The position numbers and the translations under genes were made by a program. From contig CM055315.2 of NCBI GenBank assembly GCA_029255685.2, positions 30,819,501-30,883,500 on the forward strand: 64,000 nucleotides of DNA. Reading direction: 5' to 3'. The notes under the pieces are model-generated. The model was given only the letters and a program-made list of their open reading frames with translations. It was not told the DNA's origin and did not search any database. This document shows, in pieces, positions 12,040 through 23,301 of the stretch (its first letter is position 1; every line of letters starts with the position of its first letter). This stretch comes from Silene conica (taxonomy: Eukaryota; Streptophyta; Magnoliopsida; Caryophyllales; Caryophyllaceae).

Positions 12040-12773
12040 GTCTGAATCGTCCTCTCAGTCTGACAATCTGTAGCCGGATGAAAAGCTGTACTCATCTTCA
12101 ACTGGGTACCCAAGGCAGTCTGCAACTCCTGCCAAAACCTAGATATGAACCTCGAGTCTCGATCTGAAACAATGTCCTTGGGTACGCCATGAAGTTTGAC
12201 CACATTCTGAACATATGACTTAGCCAACTCGGCTTTACTCCAGGTATCTTTCATTGGAATAAAGTGAGGTGACTTAGTCAAACGATCCACGATCACCCAA
12301 ATCATGTTGTTGCCCCTCTGAGTCCGAGGCAACCCCACAATAAAGTCCATCGAAATATTCTCCCACTTCCACTCCGGCACATCCAACGGTTGAACTTTCC
12401 CTTGGGGTCTCTTATGCTCCCCTTTCACTCGCTGACAAGTCAAACACCTCGACGCAAACTCTGCGACTTCCTTCTTCATATTAGGCCACCAAAACGTCTT
12501 CTTAAGATCCTTATACAACTTATCACCCCCTGGGTGAACAGAATAAGGAGTAGCATGAGCTTCAGTCAGGATTTTCTTCTTTAGCTCCTCAACATTCGGT
12601 ACACACCATCACCCACTGAACCTCAAACTACCATCGGTATGAATACTGAACTTGGATGCCTCATCACCATTTCCATTCTCCACCATCAAACGCCACTTCT
12701 GGATTCTCTCATCGTTCTGCTGTAACTCCCGAATCTCCCCATACAACTCAGGCTCCACTGTCAAGTCACCAAG
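12040..12773 (-). CDS. Ty3/gypsy integrase part (fossil)
   Basis: Recognisable integrase: zinc-binding end (FASRCLTCQRVKGEH), then core motifs MDFIVGLPRT and HGVPKDIVSDRDSRFIS with FHPATDCQTER. The similarity stops at about 12035, where unrelated sequence next to the kinase gene begins. Fossil remnant. Confidence 0.85.
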
Positions 12774-13328
12774 TGTAACACCCCAAGAGTATGAGAGGAA
12801 AGTTGTCCCACATTGTTAGAATGTGAGGCTTGTGATATGTTTATAATAGCTCCTACCCACCATTTAGTAACAAGGCTTTGTGCTTTTGGGCTTAAGTGAG
12901 GACAAATAATGGGCCCAAAGGCTTACCTCCCATCTTATTGGGGGTGTGTTACGACCGTGGTGGGTCGGGTTGTTACAAATGGTATCAGAGCGACCCTGCG
13001 ACCGTGTGGTGAGCCTGTGGTCGGGAGTACCCGGGTCACCAGCCTAGCGGGGGAGGATTCTGGCCCTGGTTGTGGTCAAGTTTGAGGCACAACGAGGACG
13101 TTGTGTTCTTTAAGTGGGGGAGTTTGTAACACCCCAAGAGTATGAGAGGAAAGTTGTCCCACATTGTTAGAATGTGAGGCTTGTGATATGTTTATAATAG
13201 CTCCTACCCACCATTTAGTAACAAGGCTTTGTGCTTTTGGGCTTAAGTGAGGACAAATAATGGGCCCAAAGGCTTACCTCCCATCTTATTGGGGGTGTGT
13301 TACGACCGTGGTGGGTCGGGTTGTTACA
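12774..13328 (+). mobile_element. TRIM (miniature LTR retrotransposon), young, nested in the Ty3 remnant
   Basis: Two 204 bp LTRs (12774-12977 and 13125-13328), each TGTAACACCCC...GTTGTTACA, look identical by eye. Between them are a primer site TGGTATCAGAGCGA (from 12980) and a purine tract AAGTGGGGGAGTT just before the second LTR. The target duplication CCAAG flanks it exactly (12769-12773 and 13329-13333). It encodes nothing and must be mobilised by another element. Structure looks whole; identical LTRs imply recent insertion. Confidence 0.95.
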
Positions 13329-13333
13329 CCAAG

Positions 13334-14932
13334 AGTGTCCCCTTTCCGGATCATGAATATTCCCATCTCCCTTAGTTCACCATACAACCTCCCTCTCGAT
13401 CTGGCACAATCCAAAGCATGTATTGACTTCCTACTTAGAGCGTCATCTACCACATTTGCCTTGCCTTCGTGGTACACAATCTGCATATCATAATCTCCGA
13501 TCAACTCTATCCACCTCCTCTGCCTCATGTTCAACTCTTTCTGGGTGTAGATATATTTCAGGCTCTTATGGTCAGAAAACACCTTAAAAGTGGCTCCATA
13601 AAGGTAATGACGCCACAATTTCAGTGCAAAGACCACAGCGCCCAACTCCAAATCATGAGTCGGATAATTCTCTTCGTAGGTCTTCAACTGGCGAGAAGCA
13701 TACGCGATCACTCTACCATTCTGCATTAGCACACAACCCAACCCATGCTTTGAAGCGTCGGTGTATACTTCAAAATTATCACTCCCAACTGGCAAGGCCA
13801 GGATAGAAGCTGTTGTCAGGCGTTCCTTAAGGGTTAGGAATGCCTTCTCACAACTCTCATCCCAGATATAACGGTTCTCCTTCCTCATCAACGACGTCAA
13901 CGGCTTCGCTATCTTTGAAAAATCTTTGACGAATCTCCGGTAATAACCAGCTAAACCCAGAAAGCTTCGAATCTCACTCACATTCTTCGGACTCTGCCAC
14001 TTAGTCACTGCCTCGATCTTGCTAGGGTCAACAGCCACCCCCTCTTTTGAAATTACATGCCCCAGAAATGCCACTTTCTCCAACCAGAACTCACACTTGC
14101 TCAACTTAGCATTGAGCTTATGCTCCTCCAAGGTCTGAAGTACTTTTCTCAAATGATCTTTGTGCTCTTCTGCATTCTTGGAATATACCAGGATATCATC
14201 GATAAATACCACCACGAACTTGTCTAGATACGGGCTGAAGACTCGATTCATCAAGTCCATGAACACAGCGGGTGCATTAGTCAATCCAAAGGGCATAACC
14301 ACAAATTCATAGTGGCCATACCTCGTTCGGGAAGCGGTCTTCGGAATATCTTCATCCTTTATCCTCAATTGATGATACCCGGATCTCAAATCAATCTTGG
14401 AGAAAACCCCGGCTCCACTCAACTGATCGAACAAGTCATCAATTCTCGGCAAAGGATAACGGTTCTTGATAGTCACATTGTTCAGCTCTCGGTAGTCAAC
14501 ACACAACCTCAAACTCCCATCCTTCTTCTTCACAAATAAGACAGGTGCTCCCCAGGGCGACACACTGGGTCGGATGAACCCTTTCTCAGCTAGTTCATCC
14601 AATTGCTTCTTCAACTCCTCCATCTCTTTCGGCCCCATACGGTACGGTGATTTAGAGATCGGTCCCGCTCCTGGTTTGAGGTCAATGGAAAATTCCACCT
14701 CCCTCCTTGGCGGTAACCCTGGAATGTCGTCTCGAAAAACTCCCTCAAACTCCCGTACCACAGGTATCTCACTAGTCTTGGGGGTCTCAGCCTCACAATC
14801 CCACATTTGGCACAAAATTAAGCTTTCTCCTTTCCGCAAACTAGACTTCAGGGTATTGACAGATATAAATTTGATCTTTGGTTTGACTCTATACCCCTTG
14901 TAGGATACCCTCACCCCTTTGGGTCCCTTCAA
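13334..14932 (-). CDS. Ty3/gypsy reverse transcriptase and RNase H region (fossil)
   Basis: Part of the Tekay/Del-type remnant. RT motifs seen include [17 protein letters not shown], the palm motif [12 protein letters not shown], and [11 protein letters not shown]. The RNase H region includes [15 protein letters not shown] and ends near [13 protein letters not shown]. The nested TRIM lies at its distal side. Treated as a fossil part of a broken element. Confidence 0.9.
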
Positions 14933-16380
14933 GGAAATTTTCTTTTGATGACAGTCGATAAAAGCCCTATACTTCCCAACCAGTCCATCCCTAAGATCAC
15001 TTCGAAACCCCCCAGCGGAAATTCTATAAGGTCACCAAAGAAAGTTGTTTCCCCGATTTTAATGGGTACACTACCGTATACTCTGTTACAAACAATAGAC
15101 TCGCCCGAAGGTATGGTCACTGAATCCGCGACCCAGTCGAATCTCTCAAGTCCCAAAACTCTAACATGCTCTCTAGACACAAAAGAATGGGTGGCACCGG
15201 AATCGAAAAGTACAAAGGTAGGTCTAGAGTTTACAAGAAAAGTACCAGTAACCACATGAGCATCCTCCTGAGCGGCCTGCTTTCCCATGGCAAAGAGTTT
15301 GCCACTGGACTTGACCCCACTCTGGCTGGCAGTAGATGTTCCAGCCTGCTGATTTCCTGACGTCCCCGTCTTGTTGTTGTTCCCACTTCCATTGTACTGA
15401 TTCTGATATGAACGGTTCTGATTGCTGTTGTTGTAGTTCCTCTGATAGTTGCTGCTGCCCCCAGACTTCGCACCCCCACCATAGTTTGTCATGGGTGTGC
15501 GATAGCCACTGCTGCCATAGGACTGAGTGCGAGGTCCCTGGTATCCGGATGTAGGTGTACGATAGCCCCCGGACTGATTTCCTCCAGACGAACGACACAC
15601 CGCCTGCTTATGTCCCCTCTTTCCACAGCCAAAACACACAATTCTTGCCGAACCACTGCCAGAAATCCCACTCATGTGATTACCCCCACTCTGGTTTCTC
15701 CCACCACCAGAGGCACTACTTCCGAAGTACCCACTGAACTTGTTATTACTTTGCTTTTTCGATCCTGAACCCTCAGCTACTGTTTCAGCTTTCCTCTTTT
15801 CTGTCTTGGACTGTTTGTCCTTTTTGATCATATCCGACAGCCTCTCCGCCGCCCCAGCCCTTAAGTAGATGTCACGGACTGTGGTGGGCGGAGCTGCAAT
15901 CAGTCTCTTCTTGATGGCGATTGATAACCCTCTCTCAAACTTCATTGCCAGCATGGCATCATCAAACCCCATGTCTCCCACAAAGTGCACCAACTGGATG
16001 AACTTCCTGTAGTAAGCCTCTACGGTCATGTCCTCCGACATCTGGAATGAGTCGAACTCCTCCCTCAGCTTGCTCTTTTGGAATTCTGGTAAAAACGCCT
16101 CGTTCAGAACCCCCTTGAATGCATCCCACGGAACAAACGCGGATCCACCCTCTATAGCTGCTTCCCGGAGCTCTCCCTTATTCGCGGTCCACCAGTCTCC
16201 AACCATACCCCTCAGATAGTGGGCAGCCTGGTCTACCCTCAGTTCTTCAGGGCAGTCCACCAACTCGAACAGGTTACCGAATTCTCGGCACCAAGCTCCT
16301 AACAGATGAGGTTCCCCCTCCCCAGTGAATTGGGTAGGGTGATGTCTTGCGATGATTGTGCTCATTTTCGCGGAGTCCAT
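14929..16380 (-). CDS. Ty3/gypsy gag and aspartic protease region (fossil)
   Basis: Gag core in the N-terminal half, a CCHC zinc knuckle ([14 protein letters not shown]), a Gly/Ser/Asn-rich linker and an aspartic protease with [11 protein letters not shown]. It follows the primer site and a leader in minus orientation, as expected for the first coding part of a Tekay/Del element. Confidence 0.9.
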   Translation of the reverse strand: MDSAKMSTIIARHHPTQFTGEGEPHLLGAWCREFGNLFELVDCPEELRVDQAAHYLRGMVGDWWTANKGELREAAIEGGSAFVPWDAFKGVLNEAFLPEFQKSKLREEFDSFQMSEDMTVEAYYRKFIQLVHFVGDMGFDDAMLAMKFERGLSIAIKKRLIAAPPTTVRDIYLRAGAAERLSDMIKKDKQSKTEKRKAETVAEGSGSKKQSNNKFSGYFGSSASGGGRNQSGGNHMSGISGSGSARIVCFGCGKRGHKQAVCRSSGGNQSGGYRTPTSGYQGPRTQSYGSSGYRTPMTNYGGGAKSGGSSNYQRNYNNSNQNRSYQNQYNGSGNNNKTGTSGNQQAGTSTASQSGVKSSGKLFAMGKQAAQEDAHVVTGTFLVNSRPTFVLFDSGATHSFVSREHVRVLGLERFDWVADSVTIPSGESIVCNRVYGSVPIKIGETTFFGDLIEFPLGGFEVILGMDWLGSIGLLSTVIKRKFP

Positions 16381-17033
16381 TCGTTTAGCCTTTAGAGTCG
16401 CAATCTCAGCTCGTAATTGATCTAACTCCTCTTGTGTGATGTTAGCGAGGTTGTCTCTTCACGGAGGCATACTATAATACAACAGAAAAGGAATGAGTCC
16501 CGACTCGTGTGGGTACCCATTAAGATTAGGGTTAAGACCCCTAAACAATAGAGTCTAGCATCAACTATCAGATTGAGTATTATAAAGCTATAACATGGCT
16601 CGGGATCACATAACCGCATATCACTAGACATAATGAGAAAGGAAATGAAAGCATTTACTGATATGTTTCAAAATACTTCACATAACCACATAAGTTCACA
16701 CCTCTTTATTCAACAATTAAAATCCCTTTCATGTTCATGCCCCTCTCGGCTATTCCAATTAGTTTCATATACTCAAGTTTGCATGGATACTTTATCACAA
16801 CATATCATTACTTCCATCCTTTCCTAATCTACCCTTATTCTCTCGTATTTTCACTCTGGGTTCCCGGGTAAAACTGATAGGGCCAATGGTTCGGTGTGAG
16901 GGGGCCCCAGACTCATACTTCCCCTTTAGTGTGCTCCTAACAGTCCTATCCCGGGGTTCATTTTATTTAGACTCTCCTACATTCATTGGGTTAATTAGTT
17001 TAGGCCTGAGGATCGTTCGCTCTGATACCACTT
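16381..17033 (-). other. leader and primer-binding region of the Ty3 remnant
   Basis: Non-coding sequence between gag and LTR. On the minus strand the LTR end GGGTGTTACA is followed directly by TGGTATCAGAGC, matching the 3' end of initiator methionine tRNA. Nothing else is seen in the leader. Confidence 0.8.
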
Positions 17034-17412
17034 TGTAACACCCCCATTTATTTAAGGGCCTGTACTAGGACTCCTCCGATAAATACGGGTGTTACCATCT
17101 CGGTTTCCCGAGGAAGTAGATACAAAGGAAGATAAACAGTACTTTAAATAAAGTTAACTCAAAACATGTTCTTACATCCGTGTCCAAAAGTCTTAACAAA
17201 ATAAATAAAGTACAACTCTTATAAACTGGCTAAGGTGATCTAGACATCTAAACTGGTCTGGATCCAAGCTCTTCCTCCCATAGCTTCCCCTTAGTCTCAG
17301 CCACCTGTCAATCTGCTCCCCAATAGTTGGTTCATCACAGGTGATCACGAATACACAGGGTCAACCACGAGGTTGAGTAGGGAAAAGAATAAGTAAAACA
17401 ACAATATAATAA

Positions 17413-17548
17413 ACTCCGCGCCGATCCAACACCATATATATATACTCCGCACCGATCCAACGCCATAAATACTCCGCACCGATCCAACACCATAAATACT
17501 CCGCACCGATCCAACACCATAAATACTCCGCACCGATCCAACACCATA
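17413..17548. repeat. five tandem units of about 27 bp inside the LTR
   Basis: Repeated word ACTCCGCACCGATCCAACAC plus CATAAAT; the first unit is longer, with a TA-rich insert. It lies in the long Tekay-type LTR, where such minisatellites commonly arise. Confidence 0.9.
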
Positions 17549-18051
17549 TCACAAGGCCCATCATGAACACAATGTATTATATCACAGAATAATATATAGA
17601 TAACACCATATAATGATCACACGATATATGTAATAAACTTGCTCAAAACCAAATAAGAACAGATTGCACATTATCAGATACCAGTATTTTCCCCTACCTG
17701 AAATAACAGGAAAAGTAGATACGCCCAAGCTCGTTAGAAGTGTTCCACACGAAACTCGCTACCTAAACATGTATACGTAACGAATTAAAGTACTTCCCGA
17801 ACCCAAAACAACCTATACTTACTTTAATTAGAAACCTTCCATAAATGGAAAATTTCCAAAAATAGAAACCCTTTATAAAAGGAAAGTTTCCATAAATAGA
17901 AACTTCCCCAAACTTATAAATTCCCGACTCATAAACTTCAATTACACGATAAAGGAATAATAAAAGGAACGAAAAACGGCTTTTAGTACTTAGTAGAAAT
18001 ATCACAATTAAAATATGATTAATAAAAGACTTCAACCAATAATAAAAATAA

Positions 18052-18076
18052 TAAAAGTAATAATAATAATAATACT

Positions 18077-18135
<59 letters not shown>

Positions 18136-18136
18136 G
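18052..18136. repeat. (TAA)n microsatellite in the LTR
   Basis: About 85 bp of nearly uninterrupted TAA/ATA triplets within the Ty3 LTR. Confidence 0.9.
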
Positions 18137-19203
18137 TAAAACGTGGAAAAACAACTAGAAGGGAACGAAATCCCTTGCCTCTACACTCGACAAGGACCCG
18201 CGACAACCCCAAAACCACCCACTCGAACACCCATACACACTACCCTCCGACACCACTGACCACCACCTACCACCACAACACAACCCCACCCCACCCCACG
18301 ACACACGCCGACAACACAGCTCCAGCCTTCTGGACTCAGACCAGACCCCACAACCACGACTCAGACCACCCTGTAAAAACACCATATCGACGCAACCACC
18401 ACGGCCTCCACCACACACCACCATATTCCATGTACCCTTTGACACCTGACTGACACACCCTGGTGGTGCCACTGTGTCGACCTCCCCCGAGTCAACAGTG
18501 GTACCACCCCCTTACATCCTCTCCGAGAGAACACAACCAGACCCGAAATCCAACCGTGACAACCCCTGCATCGACAACCCCTTTTTACACCACACCCGAC
18601 TCTTATAACCACTAAGACCGACTACCCACTACTCTCCAAACCACCGTGAACAAGGTAACAGAAAAACCAACCCACGACCATGACCCGACACCAAACCATA
18701 CCCATATATACAAGAGTAGAACAACACGTTAATAACAGGCGACAAACAACACTACACATACCTGCTTTACTGACTGAAACGACGGGTTTTGGCCGTGTCC
18801 AAACTGGTTGTAAGCACTACACCTCGGTTCCGTGTGGTGGTGGCTGTGAGCTTTAGGGTTTTGTTCTAGTGAAAATGCTCGGAAATGAGAGTGCAACCCT
18901 CTCTTATATGGCGGCATGCAGGGTTTGAGGTGAGGGTGAGTGTGCAAATAGATTTAGGGTTATGAGTACATGGTGGGCTGTGGTGTTTGTGCACAAGAAC
19001 CGAGGCCCAACACCAACCCCCTAGAGGTCACTAGTTCGAATCTCAACACTAGCCCAAGGCGCTACCCCAAGAACCCTTGTTCGAACCCCATAAAACGCAT
19101 AACTCATAGCATAAACTTATAAACAAAGGACGTACTAAACTTGCATATAACATCGTAACAATTAAATCCCATAACTAAACGTGACAAAAATCGAGGTATT
19201 ACA

Positions 19204-20777
19204 GTAATATTCTGGAAAGTTTAGTGAAAATTTAGTTATGGTATATCCCTAGCCGGGAGACTGGTCGTTGGTCGGTAGGTCGGCTGGGAGCACACCAGTA
19301 GCTTTTCTTTTGTAAATGTTGGGATTTATGCCTTGTGTTGCCAATCGGATGACCGGCTGCTGACCCATCGTCTAGGATACCTTCCTTGTGGAATTTTAGA
19401 AAATATATTAAGTATGAATGACCCTCCACCGGCCCACCCACCGGCTGCCAGCAAGGAGACCATCACCTAATACTCCAGTAATAAGCTTTTGTTTTGATTT
19501 TAAGGTTGTGTTCACAGTCGGCTAACCTGGAGCCAGCCAATCGGCTGTGGACACCAAATGGTTGATTTTAAGCTATTTTGGTGTGAGTTGTGCTCACAGC
19601 CGGCCAACAGCCGACCGGCTGTGAGTACCTGCTCCTTTTAATTCATTTATATATTTTGAATCGTTTATGGAAATTCGCATATACCTTTTCCATGTGATTC
19701 ATATGTATGTTTACAATCAAATTGGATGGTTGTTAGTCGTTTCATGAGAAGTTTACATTATGCCCCATTATATATGTCTAGTTAAGTTTATGCCCGACTT
19801 GTGCTGTTTTGGCGAGTTCGGGTTGATCGTCTGTGTTGTTATGACAAATAGTTAGTGTTTTATATTGTCTGACGCTTTCGTGTTGTTTGGCGATTGGGGT
19901 ACTCGTCCATGTTCTAGTTCAAGGTTTGGAGACGGCTTGTTCTGTCGTCTGTCGTCGGGATAGTTTCTCCCAAGAGTTTGGCCTAGTTTAGACTAAGACC
20001 GTATTATATGATCGTCGTCCTACCAAGGGCTTAGTATTGTCTAAGAAGAGTAAATAATGATATCTATTTGTTGCATGTGTTTTATTTCTATGGTTTCGTA
20101 TTTATGGATGCTCATGTGATAGTATTGAACATGTTTTAAAGGTAGCCTTTGAGCCGATACTTGATATTTGTGGTTAATTAATAACCTTAGAGTTACTACG
20201 AGGTAAGATGCTGGCTACCGTAGTTTCAATAAGATCTTTGACTCGACCACTTGGATGTTTGTTGGACTTTCACATGTTGAGTTTATGCTTTGACTAACAT
20301 GTTGACTTTTATGTTGACTCGTATATATTGATTGTTTCCTCATATTACTTCATATGATTTATTTACCGTTCTCAAATGCTTATATGTATGTTTGTATGAT
20401 GTATGTTGGTTACGTTTTTTTTTACAGTAAATGGCCGAGAGAACCTTGAGTTACTCCCCACTAACTGTGGCGTTCATGTTTACGTGAATGACAGGTGCTG
20501 GTTGGTGCTATTTTGGGGAATACGTGTGGCTAGCGAGCGTTGAGTTTACTCGACATTTACCCTTACGTTTAGCTAGATACTAACTTGTCTATTCGAGTGA
20601 CATATTTTTCCAATTACATTTATACTTTATTTAACTTAAATACTTATCTATGTTGGTTTTATTTTCCGCGTGTTCAGTGTTGGATTTCCGCGTTAAAGTT
20701 TTATATATGTTGAAAAAGTTTTTAAACATCACGTATTTCCAGTACGCTTAAATGTTTACATTTATGCTATATCGTGG
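19204..20777 (+). other. probable old LTR-retroelement remnant
   Basis: No coding. It contains GGTCGG/CCGGCTG-rich repeats (19250-19620) and, near 20440-20510, GAGTTACTCCCCACTAACTG followed by GACAGGTGCTGGTTGG. That pattern is familiar to me from long Ty3 LTRs of the Tekay kind. A hAT element at 20778 interrupts it and the flank resumes at 22331. LTR boundaries were not found, so assignment is tentative. Confidence 0.35.
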
Positions 20778-22330
20778 TAGACCTGGCAAACGGGTCATTC
20801 GATTCAGTTTCGGATCAGTTTCATTCGGATCGGGTTATTTCGGTTTACCTTTATTTTCGATTTCAGTTCGGTTCAATTCAGGTTGGAATCAGTTTTCGCT
20901 TTTAATCGGTTGTAAATATTTCGGGTCAGTTCAGGTTCGAGTCAGGTTAATTTCGGAACAGATGAGACTCGGGTCGGGTCAAAATCAGAGCAGATGAGAT
21001 TCGATTCGGGCCATATTCGGATCGGATGTCAAGGGATTAATATTGGATTATATTTATATTATATCAAATATTTCGATTTTGTTTTTGATATAATTTTTAG
21101 ATCTTTGTCCGATAATATTTCAAATTATTTTAATAGTAATATAATTTAATTCCACATTTTTTTTCTTATCTATTTTTTTATAATTATTAATATATTATAT
21201 ATAAAAATAATTTAAATATGAACGGTCAAACATGTAATACTTACGAATTGCGATTATTAAAAAGGAAAGTAGTTGGTCACTTGGTGTTATGGTGTATACG
21301 TGTATTTTTTTCGACAAAGGTTGTATACGTGTATTGACGTAATTAGTTTTTGATTTTTTAGTTTTTATCATTTATTCATTTGCCATTTACCATTTGCTAT
21401 TGTTTTACATTTTAGTTTTTAGTTTTTGACTTTTTAATTTTACATCAAGTGGAGAAATAAGTACATAAATTTAAAAAGTCAAAAACTAAAAACTAAAATA
21501 TAAAACAATAGCCAATGGCAAATGACAAATGAATAAATGATAAAAATTAAAAAATCAAAAACTCATTACGTCAAAAAAATACACGTATACACCATAACAC
21601 CAAGTCACCAACTACTTTCCTTTTTAATAATCGCAATTCGTAAATATGGTATACAGTCCATAATACGTAATTACGTATACAGACTATACACCATATATTT
21701 TGTAAAGATAGAAAGAATATCTCATTTCGGTAAGAAGATCTCTAATTATCCCTAATTAATTAATGAAATTTCCAGATTTTGCGCTTTAAATCTTTGATTA
21801 GTTATTTTGTTCATCTAAATCTCTTTTGTCAGATTCTTTTTTATCATTTCGGTTGAAATTTCAGTCAAATATGGTAAAAAGATTGATTTTGCCTCCAAAA
21901 ATTGACGAACTAATTATATTTTGCCTCCAAAAATTGTAGATTCTCGAATTATTTTACCGCTAACAATCATTTTACCCGCCAATATAAAAATATGTATATA
22001 AATAATTAATTTTTTTCTTTTGTTTGACAAACGACAATTACTACATTCGGGTAATTTCGGGTTTCGGTTGAATTTCAGTCATCATTAAGCAGGTTGAAAA
22101 CGGTTCGGGTGTGTTTCGATTCGGGTCAAACCAGTTCAGGTTGAAACAGTTCAGGTTTATTCGATCTCGGGTCTATTTCGGATATTACAAATTCAGTTCT
22201 ATTTCGAATCAGTTCAGGTCGATTCAGGTTTCGGGGTGAAGTTCAGTTATACCTTTCGGATGTACGGTCAGGTGTCGATTCAGTTATTTTCGATCGGTTT
22301 TTCGGGTTCGGTATATTTTTGCCAGGTCTA
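20778..22330. mobile_element. non-autonomous hAT element A
   Basis: Perfect 13 bp terminal inverted repeats TAGACCTGGCAAA (20778-20790) and TTTGCCAGGTCTA (22318-22330). ATCGTGG flanks both sides as a target duplication (7 bp clear; hAT normally 8). The subterminal parts are rich in TTCGGGTC/CAGTTCGG words. It has no transposase and contains a long foldback at 21241-21643. Confidence 0.88.
21241..21643. repeat. foldback (about 400 bp palindrome) nested in hAT element A
   Basis: The left arm begins TTACGAATTGCGATTATTAA and the right arm ends with its complement near 21643. Most of each arm (about 180 bp) pairs, including the segments around TAGTTGGT, TATACGTGTA and AATAAATGA. It is probably a separate foldback MITE that inserted into the hAT; target duplication not resolved. 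Confidence 0.75.
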
Positions 22331-22639
22331 ATCGTGGGGGTTCACAGTTATGGTTTGAACGTGAGGCAGTAAATGAGAGTAAACAAGAAGATGAAAATAC
22401 ATAAGTTTCTAAAGAGGGAAAGTGGTGAGATTAGGGTTTCAAAATGAGGATTTCATATTAACTCTTCATATTCAGGGTTTGGATGCATTTTTGGACTAAT
22501 CTAGAAAATGGAGAACCTTTTGGGTTTGATCCAATAAAATGGATTAAGGTTAGGGTCTGATCCGGAATTTGAATGAAGGTTTTGGGTTTGAGGCCAATTA
22601 CTGGAGGAAGTTAAATGGCGTTGAGAAAATTAAATTAGG
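22331..22639. other. unassigned repeat flank
   Basis: Continues the sequence interrupted by hAT element A. There is no coding, and nothing else is recognisable. Confidence 0.3.
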
Positions 22640-22650
22640 AAGAGTTGTTA

Positions 22651-22759
22651 AATTTTTTTGGTTCAAATGAGCGCACTATGTCGCGGGTGAGAATTGAACC
22701 CCAACTTCATGGTTGGAGTAAGAGAGTTCATACCACTTGAGCTAACTCTTATTCTCAAA
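22651..22759 (-). mobile_element. tRNA-derived SINE, about 109 bp
   Basis: On the minus strand it carries an RNA polymerase III A box TAGCTCAAGTGG (22733-22744) and B box GGTTCAATTC (22691-22700), and ends in an A-rich tail. Flanking direct repeats AAGAGTTGTTA (22640-22650) and AAGAGTTATTA (22760-22770) look like a target duplication with one mismatch. It has no tRNA-like 3' acceptor stem, so it is not a tRNA gene. Confidence 0.7.
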
Positions 22760-22856
22760 AAGAGTTATTATAATTGAAATAAATTAGGTCGATAATTGAA
22801 TGACAAATGTTGTAAATATGGACCATTTGGTCATTTAAATAAGGAAACTGTAGTAA

Positions 22857-22888
22857 CTAGTGTGTAACCCATGCAAAATGTACGGGTA
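22857..22888 (-). mobile_element. Helitron 3' terminus, minus strand
   Basis: Read on the minus strand: hairpin CCCGTACATTTTGCATGGG, then TTACACA and CTAG, with T next. This is the Helitron 3' pattern. The body would extend to the right, through the place where hAT element B inserted; the 5' end was not found. Confidence 0.5.
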
Positions 22889-23301
22889 TAATTAATGTTT
22901 ACGTATAACTAGGGGTGTGCAAAATTCGGTCTGGACCTGAAAAATGGACCGGACCGAAATTAAAAAATTTGGTCCGGGACCGGTCTGGACCGGATTTTAT
23001 CTTTTTAAATTTTTTCCCTCGAAAATATATTAAAATCCGGTCCAAACCGGTTCAACCGGTCCATAATATTCAAATTTCAGAAATATTTTTACCAATCCAT
23101 AATTTTCTCGGTCTATAATATTTAAATTTCGGTCCAATCGGTCTGGTCCGGTCTTGGACCGGAATTTTACCGGTCCGATTCTGGTCCGAATTTTTTATAT
23201 TCCGGTCCGGTCCCGGTCCATCATTTTTGCCAATTCCGGTTCCGGTCCAAACCGGTTTCGGTCCGGTCAGGTCCGGTCTTGGACCGGTGCACAGTCTCAC
23301 G

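Larger units (their letters stand above)
12031..19203 (-). mobile_element. Tekay/Del-type Ty3/gypsy remnant (one LTR, gag, protease, RT-RNase H, part of integrase)
   Basis: Chromovirus-like element in minus orientation. Parts in order: LTR 17034-19203, primer site 17019-17030 (TGGTATCAGAGC, initiator Met tRNA), gag-protease about 14929-16380, reverse transcriptase-RNase H about 13334-14932, integrase part about 12040-12773. It is broken: the 3' end and second LTR are missing and the pol region is split by a TRIM. The long LTR and the RT and RNase H sequence fit the Tekay/Del lineage. With only one LTR its age cannot be read from LTR divergence, but it predates the TRIM. Confidence 0.88.
17034..19203 (-). 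repeat. LTR of the Tekay/Del-type element, 2,170 bp
   Basis: Bounded by TG...CA: on the minus strand it starts TGTAATACCTCG and ends GGGTGTTACA next to the primer site. It contains a 27 bp tandem array (17413-17548) and a TAA microsatellite (18052-18136). It is the only LTR left for this element. Confidence 0.85.

Noticed and set aside
17335-17570. Repeat protein frames (WCWIGAEYL-type)
   Set aside because: They translate a 27 bp minisatellite within a Ty3 LTR in several frames.
18155-18612. Cys/Gly-rich open frames on both strands
   Set aside because: They come from GC-skewed LTR sequence with no domain and no codon-use signal.
22691-22744. tRNA gene
   Set aside because: A and B boxes are present but no acceptor stem or anticodon arm closes; flanking duplication and A-rich tail fit a SINE.
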